From Antedon mediterranea (taxonomy: Eukaryota > Echinodermata > Crinoidea > Comatulida > Antedonidae), in the NCBI RefSeq assembly GCF_964355755.1, contig NC_092673.1:17117001-17181000 (forward strand): a stretch of 64,000 nucleotides of DNA, written 5' to 3'. The notes below the pieces were generated by a model. It made no database searches. It saw only the letters and a program-made list of their open reading frames with translations, and was not told the DNA's origin. Each line of letters opens with the position of its first letter. Positions within the stretch are counted from its first letter, which is position 1. Shown one piece after another: positions 11,401 through 23,400 of the stretch. The translations under genes were made by a program, and so were the position numbers.

Positions 11401-14400
11401 AAAGTTAATAACTTTAATATTTAAAATCATTTTTGTGGAGTGCTTTTAGAGGTTTCGTTTTAATTTGTCATTGTATTTTGGTGTTTTCAATAATAAAAAA
11501 CAGTCTATAGCTAAAATGAAAATCTACCACTTATAGAATTAAACTTGATGTGTAATTTCAGTTATTAATAATTATAATATTAAATAACAATATTCAATAA
11601 TAACAATTGATTTGTGGAAATTAAAAAAAAAAAAAAATTACAATGATATAATCTTAATTTAATATCAATTTAAAGTATGAATAACTTAAGGTACAGTTGT
11701 TAAAACTAGTTGCATTGGTTTTTCATTGCAATATAGATGCAGATCAATAGCACAGCGAAATTGAATGAATATTTTATTTATCTTTGGTAATGATTTTATA
11801 TGTACAATTTTGATAATTCACTTAAGATGTTTATTTCATTTATTGTTTTACTTTTCCCTCTTGTAGGCCTAACTGTTATTGTATGTAATATGAAAGTGTT
11901 AATGAATATTTTAAAAATGTAAATGTTGCTGATTCAAAAGTTGCTACATTGTGTTATTTTGGTCAATTGCTTGTTGTTGTCACTCAACATTCAATTTGTA
12001 TTTGTAGGTTTTGTTAACAATCCAGAAGTCATTTGAACCTTCTAAAGATGGTGGTAGAAGAGGGATTCAATATGAGAGATGCATACTTTGTGAATGCAGT
12101 AATACATCAGAAAAGAAGAACATTCAAAATCTTGGTGATTGCCAGCATGAAAAGTTAACATGCTCCAAAACTGGCGTTTTTTTTACGATGGATGTTACAC
12201 GTTACAAGCGGCTATTAGGAGGTAACTTAGAATAATAATAGTGACATAAGGTTAGGAAGAGATTCAGCGGGGTAGTAGCAATAAATAATAATACAATTAG
12301 TGCCTGTTCACATGTAGGCGTGAACCTGACGTACGCCTTGCGTATCCTAGACAGTGGCGTTATTAAAGACAGCTGCATACCCACCTTAACTAGCACCATG
12401 GAGCTAACTCCAGTGATTTCAAGATATTTACCAATTACTTCATGTTTTTACTGTATCTATTGTAAATGTTATTGCTGCATACCCCACCTTAACTAGCACC
12501 ATGGAGCTAACTCCAGTGATTTCAAGATATTTACCAATTACTTCATGTTTTTACTGTATCTATTGTAAATGTTATTGCTGCATACCCCACCTTAACTAGC
12601 ACCATGGAGCTAACTCCAGTGATTTCAAGATATTTACCAATTACTTCATGTTTTTACTGTATCTATTGTAAATGTTATTGCTGCATACCCCACCTTAACT
12701 AGCACCATGGAGCTAACTCCAGTGATTTCAAGATATTTACCAAATACTTCATGTTTTTACTGTATCTATTGTAAATGTTATTGCTGCATACCCCACCTTA
12801 ACTAGCACCATGGAGCTAACTCCAGTGATTTCAAGATATTTACCAAATACTTCATGTTTTTACTGTATCTATTGTAAATGTTATTGCTGCATACCCCACC
12901 TTAACTAGCACCATGGAGCTAACTCCAGTGATTTCAAGATATTTACCAAATACTTCATGTTTTTACTGTATCTATTGTAAATTTTATTGCTGCATACCCC
13001 ACCTTAACTAGCACCATGGAGCTAACTCCAGTGATTTCAAGATATTTACCAATTACTTCATGTTTTTACTGTATCTATGGTAAATTTTATTGCTGCATAC
13101 CCCACCTTAACTAGCACCATGGAGCTAACTCCAGTGATTTCAAGATATTTACCAATTACTTCATGTATTTACTGTATCTATTGTAAATGTTATTGCTGCA
13201 TACCCCACCTTAACTAGCACCATGGAGCTAACTCCAGTGATTTCAAGATATTTACCAATTACTTCATGTATTTACTGTATCTATTGTAAATGTTATTGCT
13301 GCATACCCCACCTTAACTAGCACCATGGAGCTAACTCCAGTGATTTCAAGATATTTACCAATTACTTCATGTATTTACTGTATCTATTGTAAATGTTATT
13401 GCTGCATACCCCACCTTAACTAGCACCATGGAGCTAACTCCAGTGATTTCAAGATATTTACCAATTACTTCATGTATTTACTGTATCTATTGTAAATGTT
13501 ATTGCTGCATACCCCACCTTAACTAGCACCATGGAGCTAACTCCAGTGATTTCAAGATATTTACCAATTACTTCATGTATTTACTGTATCTATTGTAAAT
13601 GTTATTGCTGCATACCCCACCTTAACTAGCACCATGGAGCTAACTCCAGTGATTTCAAGATATTTACCAATTACTTCATGTATTTACTGTATCTATTGTA
13701 AATGTTATTGCTGCATACCCCACCTTAACTAGCACCATGGAGCTAACTCCAGTGATTTCAAGATATTTACCAATTACTTCATGTATTTACTGTATCTATT
13801 GTAAATGTTATTGCTGCATACCCCACCTTAACTAGCACCATGGAGCTAACTCCAGTGATTTCAAGATATTTACCAATTACTTCATGTATTTACTGTATCT
13901 ATTGTAAATGTTATTGCTGCATACCCCACCTTAACTAGCACCATGGAGCTAACTCCAGTGATTTCAAGATATTTACCAATTACTTCATGTATTTACTGTA
14001 TCTATTGTAAATGTTATTGCTGCATACCCCACCTTAACTAGCACCATGGAGCTAACTCCAGTGATTTCAAGATATTTACCAATTACTTCATGTTTTTACT
14101 GTATCTATTGTAAATGTTATTGCTGCATACCCCACCTTAACTAGCACCATGGAGCTAACTCCAGTGATTTCAAGATATTTACCAATTACTTCATGTTTTT
14201 ACTGTATCTATGGTAAATGTTATTGCTGCATACCCCACCTTAACTAGCACCATGGAGCTAACTCCAGTGATTTCAAGATATTTACCAATTACTTCATGTA
14301 TTTACTGTATCTATGGTAAATGTTATTGCTGCATACCCCACCTTAACTAGCACCATGGAGCTAACTCCAGTGATTTCAAGATATTTACCAATTACTTCAT

Positions 14401-17400
14401 GTATTTACTGTATCTATGGTAAATGTTATTGCTGCATACCCCACCTTAACTAGCACCATGGAGCTAACTCCAGTGATTTCAAGATATTTACCAATTACTT
14501 CATGTATTTACTGTATCTATTGTAAATGTTATTGCTGCATACCCCACCTTAACTAGCACCATGGAGCTAACTCCAGTGATTTCAAGATATTTACCAATTA
14601 CTTCATGTATTTACTGTATCTATGGTAAATGTTATTGCTGCATACCCCACCTTAACTAGCACCATGGAGCTAACTCCAGTGATTTCAAGATATTTACCAA
14701 TTACTTCATGTATTTACTGTATCTATTGTAAATGTTATTGCTGCATACCCCACCTTAACTAGCACCATGGAGCTAACTCCAGTGATTTCAAGATATTTAC
14801 CAATTACTTCATGTATTTACTGTATCTATTGTAAATGTTATTGCTGCATACCCCACCTTAACTAGCACCATGGAGCTAACTCCAGTGATTTCAAGATATT
14901 TACCAATTACTTCATGTATTTACTGTATCTATGGTAAATGTTATTGCTGCATACCCCACCTTAACTAGCACCATGGAGCTAACTCCAGTGATTTCAAGAT
15001 ATTTACCAATTACTTCATGTATTTACTGTATCTATTGTAAATGTTATTGCTGCATACCCCACCTTAACTAGCACCATGGAGCTAACTCCAGTGATTTCAA
15101 GATATTTACCAATTACTTCATGTATTTACTGTATCTATGGTAAATGTTATTGCTGCATACCCCACCTTAACTAGCACCATGGAGCTAACTCCAGTGATTT
15201 CAAGATATTTACCAATTACTTCATGTATTTACTGTATCTATTGTAAATGTTATTGCTGCATACCCCACCTTAACTAGCACCATGGAGCTAACTCCAGTGA
15301 TTTCAAGATATTTACCAAATACTTCATGTTTTTACTGTATCTATTGTAAATGTTATTGCTGCATACCCCACCTTAACTAGCACCATGGAGCTAACTCCAG
15401 TGATTTCAAGATATTTACCAATTACTTCATGTTTTTACTGTATCTATTGTAAATGTTATTGCTGCATACCCCACCTTAACTAGCACCATGGAGCTAACTC
15501 CAGTGATTTCAAGATATTTACCAATTACTTCATGTATTTACTGTATCTATTGTAAATGTTATTGCTGCATACCCCACCTTAACTAGCACCATGGAGCTAA
15601 CTCCAGTGATTTCAAGATATTTACCAATTACTTCATGTTTTTACTGTATCTATTGTAAATGTTATTGCTGCATACCCCACCTTAACTAGCACCATGGAGC
15701 TAACTCCAGTGATTTCAAGATATTTACCAATTACTTCATGTTTTTACTGTATCTATTGTAAATGTTATTGCTGCATACCCCACCTTAACTAGCACCATGG
15801 AGCTAACTCCAGTGATTTCAAGATATTTACCAATTACTTCATGTATTTACTGTATCTATTGTAAATGTTATTGCTGCATACCCCACCTTAACTAGCACCA
15901 TGGAGCTAACTCCAGTGATTTTAAGATATTTACCAATTACTTCATGTTTTTACTGTATCTATTGTAAATGTTATTGCTGCATACCCCACCTTAACTAGCA
16001 CCATGGAGCTAACTCCAGTGATTTCAAGATATTTACCAATTACTTCATGTATTTACTGTATCTATTGTAAATGTTATTGCTGCATACCCCACCTTAACTA
16101 GCACCATGGAGCTAACTCCAGTGATTTCAAGATATTTACCAATTACTTCATGTATTTACTGTATCTATTGTAAATGTTATTGCTGCATACCCCACCTTAA
16201 CTAGCACCATGGAGCTAACTCCAGTGATTTCAAGATATTTACCAATTACTTCATGTATTTACTGTATCTATTGTAAATGTTATTGCTGCATACCCCACCT
16301 TAACTAGCACCATGGAGCTAACTCCAGTGATTTCAAGATATTTACCAATTACTTCATGTTTTTACTGTATCTATTGTAAATGTTATTGCTGCATACCCCA
16401 CCTTAACTAGCACCATGGAGCTAACTCCAGTGATTTTAAGATATTTACCAATTACTTCATGTATTTACTGTATCTATTGTAAATGTTATTGCTGCATACC
16501 CCACCTTAACTAGCACCATGGAGCTAACTCCAGTGATTTCAAGATATTTACCAATTACTTCATGTTTTTACTGTATCTATTGTAAATGTTATTGCTGCAT
16601 ACCCCACCTTAACTAGCACCATGGAGCTAACTCCAGTGATTTCAAGATATTTACCAATTACTTCATGTTTTTACTGTATCTATGGTAAATGTTATTGCTG
16701 CATACCCCACCTTAACTAGCACCATGGAGCTAACTCCAGTGATTTCAAGATATTTACCAATTACTTCATGTTTTTACTGTATCTATTGTAAATGTTATTG
16801 CTGCATACCCCACCTTAACTAGCACCATGGAGCTAACTCCAGTGATTTCAAGATATTTACCAATTACTTCATGTTTTTACTGTATCTATTGTAAATGTTA
16901 TTGCTGCATACCCCACCTTAACTAGCACCATGGAGCTAACTCCAGTGATTTCAAGATATTTACCAATTACTTCATGTTTTTACTGTATCTATTGTAAATG
17001 TTATTGCTGCATACCCCACCTTAACTAGCCCCATGTAGCAAACTCCAGTGATTTCAAGATATTTACCAATTACTTCATGTATTTACTGTATCTTTTGTAA
17101 ATGTTATTGCTGATATAAAAACAAGCTACTCAGCTGCTCTTGGCACATCGATCTGAAAGTGCATGAATTGTTTATGGTGAAATCAAAGTAAATAATGGCT
17201 AAAAGCAGTGACTTTCAGAAAAGAACTGAACTCATCAATTATAAATCATGCGCTGACAATAATAAAGATAAAATGGTAAAAAAACAATGTCAGTGTAAAA
17301 TCTTAAATAGGGACCCTGAGCTAGTAGTTTTAAACTTGTTTACAATTTAAAAAAAGGTTATTGTTGTTTACAATTTTTCATATATCTACTACTTTTTAAG

Positions 17401-20400
17401 ATGGAAGAAAACCTCCAAAGAAAGAAGAATCAAACCAAGGTAAAGTAGACATTAATTATGTGTGCCAAAATGGGCATCAATTGTCTTATTCTTATCGAAT
17501 AATATTCAAATATTAACTGGGTTTAACTGGTTCAAAGATCAAGGTGATCAATTTCACAAATAATCACCAGCCATTGTCATTAGTTTAGAATAATGATAAA
17601 CAAAAACAAACTGTTATAAACACGGAGCTACAAAAGAAATGGTCTATATGGTCTGTCTTTCGTAAATTTAATCAAAAAACCACAATTTGACTATTTTTAT
17701 TCAGGTATAAATTATTTGGTTTTCAATCCAATTTTTGATCAAACTCAAAGTGAATAGCTATATGTGACATTAAAATGGCACAAAAAATGTTTAAACATTG
17801 TTTTTCAGACTAAATATCTTTAATAATATCTGTTTTTTTAAAGATCTTTTTAGAAATTGTTACTTCTTTCATTCTACTTGTAATAATATAGATGAAGCCT
17901 CTGACATTTTTGTGCATGTTTTTAAAACCTGAATTATATTGATTGTATGTCTTTGCATAATATAGACATCTCAGATGAGGATTTCTGGCAACTGTTGACT
18001 GATACAGCAGAGTGGTATGATCGACTTGGATATCTCAAGAAATTGAAACTTTTATACAAAGACCATCTGAAGAAATCTAGAGTGGAGGTGGAGAGAGCTA
18101 ATAGTGTTTGGGATCTACTACATGATTTAACAGCCTCTGGAAATTTGAGTCCATCAAACCTTACTCTTCTATATGACACAATTAAGATAACCGAGCAATT
18201 TGGCTTTAGGTCAAATGTTGAGAATCAACCTTCAGAAGATATTAAGGATCATGTGGTATCATCGATGTTGACACCTTTCAGACAGAATATTTATCAGCTG
18301 GGAGAAGAACTTAAAGAGGATGAAGTATCAAAACTTGATTTCCTCTACAACAAACAATTTGTAAAGAGATATTCAGACAGCTGGAGTTTGATTATGGACT
18401 TTGAACATAAAGGGATCATTGATGAGGATTTCACAAAAATGATCAAATTTCTTGATGTTTTAGAAAGAAATGGAATGACATGGGCCAGAAAGATTTTCTT
18501 TGATGGTTGGTTGGTTTATTTGTTTTTAGTTCATCATCATGGTTCATTGTTAAAACATATAGTACATACTGTAGTACACTTCAATCAAGTAAAAGTATTG
18601 TAACCAATTAAACATTTTAGGCAGATTCAAATTATTATGATGTCCCTGTCTGTCTGCTATTATAGTTGATTAAGGATATCAACCAACATTCAGTTAAATG
18701 GCAATTAGGCTGAATTGAATGACAAGTTAGTAAAATAACAATAATATGCTCAATGAGTCCAATGGAAAATGAACTGAACTGAAAAGTGTGTGTGTATTCC
18801 ATGATATTATCCCTATACATCAGATTGACCCAAACCTTTGAAACATAATAATCTGCATTTTAAATTTGTGAATGCCTCTAAATTCCTATAAAACCCAGTA
18901 TACCATTTGAGGGTCAAATTAGTACCGACTCTGAGGCTGATTCAGACCTTTACTAATGCAAGAGGATCATTAAGTTGTATAAGAAAGCCACAGGTTGAGA
19001 GCATACCCATCACCACCTCAGTGCCAATTTATGCAGCCGGACACTTAAACCATTATAAACTTTTTAGGCAGATTCAAATTATTAGGATGTCCCTGTCTGT
19101 CTGCTATTATAGTTGATTAAGGATATTAACCAACATTCAGTTAATTGGCAATTAGACTGAATTGAATGACAAGTTAGTAAAATAACAATAATATGCTCAA
19201 TGAGTCCAATGGAAAATGAACTGAACTGAAAAGTGTGTGTGTATTCCATGATATTATCCCTATACATCAGATTGACCCAAACCTTTGAAACATAATAATA
19301 ATCTGCATTATAAAATTGTGAATGACTCATAATTCCTGTAAAGCCCAGCATACCATTTGAGGGTCAAAGTACCGACTCTGAGGCTGATTCAGACCTTTAC
19401 TATTGCAAGAGGATCATTAAGTTGTATAAGAAAGCCACAGGTTGACAGCATACCCATCACCACCTCAGTGCCAATTTATGCAGCCGGACACTTAAACCAT
19501 TATAAACTTAAGTTTAGATTATATGGCAGCATAAATGTTGTAAAATTATAGAGATCAACACTTCTGCCTATCCCAGTTTATTTACATTTCCTAATTAAAA
19601 AAAAGTTTCTTTGTGTCAATGACAATTAGCTTACTGAAACACTTCTTTTAATCATCATCCATCCTACTGTAGGTGGATTGAAAAATCCAGAAGTCATCCA
19701 GTAGTCATACTCTACATAATTATATGTATTCTAAATGTATATGTCTTCTGGTACAGGCATGTCTTTTGGTACTGGCACATCTAGGTCTTATGATGCAAGT
19801 GTGTCTTCTGGTGCAGGCGCATCTTCTGGTGCAGGTGTGTCTTCTGATGCAGGTGTGTCTTATGGTGCGTAAAAAAACAACATTTCCCGCACAATTTCAC
19901 ATAAATATCTGTATTCTGACAGATTTGCAAAATTTGTAGTTAACATATTTTAGACAAACTTCCCAAACAAAAGTTGCGGAAAGAAGTATAAAGAAAAAAA
20001 AAGAAATCTTTATAATCACAATGGAACCAATCAAGTTGATGATATAACTATTTATTACACCTAAGTATATTCTTGTCATTTTATTGAACAATTGGGTCAC
20101 ATGATGTAAAAATAACTGAACTAAATGTTATATACAATACATGTACTGCAATTTTGCGGTGGAAATTACTATTTAAATCTTTTTGCTATTTTAGGTTATT
20201 TAAAGTTGATGCTTATTTTTGCTTAACAATAAAAATGAATGAAATGAAAATTAATGTTGGGACTAAAAAATTGATGGTATATTTAACCGCTCTATACCTT
20301 TAGATTCAGACTTGCATCAAGATCACTATAGCCGACTGAAAAAAAACATAGCATCCTTAGGTTTAACAGAAAGAAAGAATGTTTCCGGAGACGGCAATTG

Positions 20401-23400
20401 CTTTTTCTATTGCATACAAGATCAATTGGAAAGAATGCAACTGCCTGTACAACCTGTAGCAAACATGAGAACTGAAATTGTAAACTTTTTGCAACAATTG
20501 GTGAGATTAAAACTTTATACAATACTATACAATAAATGTGCAATAAAACATTACTATTATAGGTGTTAATTATTAAACTCTTTACATATTTCAGGATAAC
20601 AACGACCCACTTAAGGAACATGTAAATGATCATTACCTACATAACCTTGAACAAGATGGAACTTGGGTTGATGAAGTTGCAGTGCGTGCAATGGCCAGGG
20701 TTCTCAAATGCAACATAAGGATAGTTACAAGCCAGAAACAAAGTTCTGAATCTGGATATTTGTTCAATGACATCAAAGGAAATTTGAACTCTGATGACCA
20801 GCAGCTTCTTCTTGGTCTGATAGATGAAGATCATTATGTTAGTTTAGGTAGGATATATGGACCTCTAGATCCCCCGAAATTGTTGTACTCTTATACTTTA
20901 AAAATGTCAGTACCATTACTATTTTGGGGTTATTGTCACCGGCTAGTCATCCATTCATAGAAGTACTAATGTAGTAGCCTACCTGTACGGTGACCATAGA
21001 ATGTGACCCGAGGCATGACTAACTACGACTTTTAGATGATAGAAAGTTGAGAAAAAATGTTACGAGTAGTTGTACGACATGAAGATGTTTATGAAATTAT
21101 GTCAATAATGTTTACACACTAGGCATACAATAGTAATATTCTTAAGGGGTCATGGTACAGGATTTGGCACTTAAGAATTACGTTTTCTCGGTGGGGTAAA
21201 CGTACTTATTGTATTGCCCAAGGTTATATTGATGTACTCGATTATGCTAATTAAAATGTTAATTAGCGCTAATTAATGGCTTTCTTAAGTGGACTATAGG
21301 TACAGGAGTTGACACTTAAGAATGACGGATCTTCAATTAGACTCTAAAAATAAACATTTTTGCATTGTTTCACATGTGTACTCATTATGTTAATTAAGTC
21401 TAGGTGGGACATATATTGATCTTTGACCCTTTCTTAAGGGGTCATGGTACAGGATTTGGCACTTAAGAATTACGTTTTCTCGGTGGGGTAAACGTACTAA
21501 TTGTATTGTCAAAGGTTTCATCGATGTACTCGACCATGCTAATTAAAATGTTAATTAGCGCTAATTAGTGGCTTTCTTAAGTGGACTATAGGTACAGGAG
21601 TTGACACTTAAGAATGATGGATCTTCAATTAGACCCTAAAAATAAACATTTTAACATTGGTTTCATTTATGTACTCAATTATGCTAATTAAATCAAATTT
21701 TGGGGTATTTTGAGCGCCCCTCCCTAGAGTTGGTACAGGGGCGGGAACTTAAGAACGGCCGTTTGATGGTCCCTGGACCCCACTTGACATATTCTATGCC
21801 TCAGACCTTTTGTACTCGCAATGCTAAACAAATCTTCATGGGCTCCCGGATTATACTAGTAGAATCATTATTGATAATCTATACGTTGTTACAACATGCT
21901 GTTATTAGCTGTGATATCTTCATTCCTCTTACCAGTAGTAGTACTATCAGAATCATTATTGATAATCTATACATTGTTACAACATGCTGCTATTAGCTGT
22001 GATATCTTCATTCCTCTTACCAGTAGTAGTACTATCAGAATCATTATTGATAATCTATACATTGTTACAACATGCTGCTATTAGCTGTGATATCTTCATT
22101 CCTCTTACCAGTAGTAGTACTATCAGAATCATTATTGATAATCTATACATTGTTACAACATGCTGTTATTAGCTGTGATATCTTCATCCCTCCTACCAGT
22201 TGTACTAGCAATTTATAATTTATTTAATAATGTCAAGATAGTTAAAATTAAAACAAATGTTAATGTTGGAAGTTCAATGTTTAAATAGGCCATATATTTA
22301 TAAAAACATATTCTTATATTTTAATAGGTAATATATAATTTTATCTTTCAAAAACTTGTTTGTGTATTAATAGTTTTAAGTACAGTATTACAATAGTTTT
22401 TTCTATGGAAAGACTTTAATATGTGGATAAGGTTTGGATTATCACTACAATGCAAGAACGTAGACACAACATAAGTAATTTGACCAATGACAAGTGAAGG
22501 ATTGGATAGGTCTCATATTAGCTGTGTATTGCAACCTATATCTTTGTATTGCATCCATGTGAGATGCTCAAGTGATTATAGTTAAACAATGTATGCAGTG
22601 GAACTGTCAATATTCCACCACAGACTGTACAATGGCATTGTGTACTATAAACTTTTTTCTAATTAGTAAATGTACATCTCATTTTAATCATTTTTAGGCA
22701 GTGATGATAAGGACCAAAATGAAGGCACATCATCCAGTCACCAATCCACACCAAGAGAAGGTAAGTTACTAGTGGATAAAGATTATGATATGAGAAAGTC
22801 TCTCAACCTTACAACTTTACTTCCTTTATGAAAACACATGGTGTACTGGTAACCTGACTTTACTAGTGTTTATTTGCACTCTGCACACCTTCAAACAATA
22901 TATAATATAATAATAAAAACCTTTAAACAATATAATCATATAGTATAGTATGCAACACAAGAACGTAGGCACAACATAAGTAATTTGACCAATGACAAGT
23001 GAAGGATTGAATAAGCTCAGATGAGCTGTCACTTGTTGTAGATTACTCGCATAGCAATTTTATCTTTGTGCTCAAGTGATTAGATAGGTAAACATTGTAT
23101 GCAGTGGATACCTCTTGTAAGTCCCCCCTCCCCCTATCAGCTGAATCCGTCATAAGCAGACACCTCTATAAAATACTTTTTCTGGACCCAAGGATGTCCA
23201 CTTATAGAAGGTTAAACTGGAATATTTTTTATTTTATTTGCAGATGAAATTGGGCCAACGAAAAGAAAAAGAAGAAAAACAGGTCAAGGTGATTAATTGA
23301 AATTAGTATATTTAAACTAAATAGACATAATATACATAATAAACTAGTAATCAAGTATTTGCCTTTGTTAATGCCAATGACTAGTGCTTTTTATTTTAGC

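Larger units (their letters stand above)
20848..22697 (+). other. intron with two repeat blocks
   Basis: 21143-21720 holds two ~290-bp copies beginning CTTAAGGGGTCATGGTACAG. 21861-22200 is a four-copy 88-bp array. 22450-22510 recurs at 22950-23010 (GTAATTTGACCAATGACAAG). No coding exon is supported. Confidence 0.7.

Noticed and set aside
12372-17108. CRISPR-like regular array
   Set aside because: Contiguous 103-bp units with no unique spacers, inside a eukaryotic intron.
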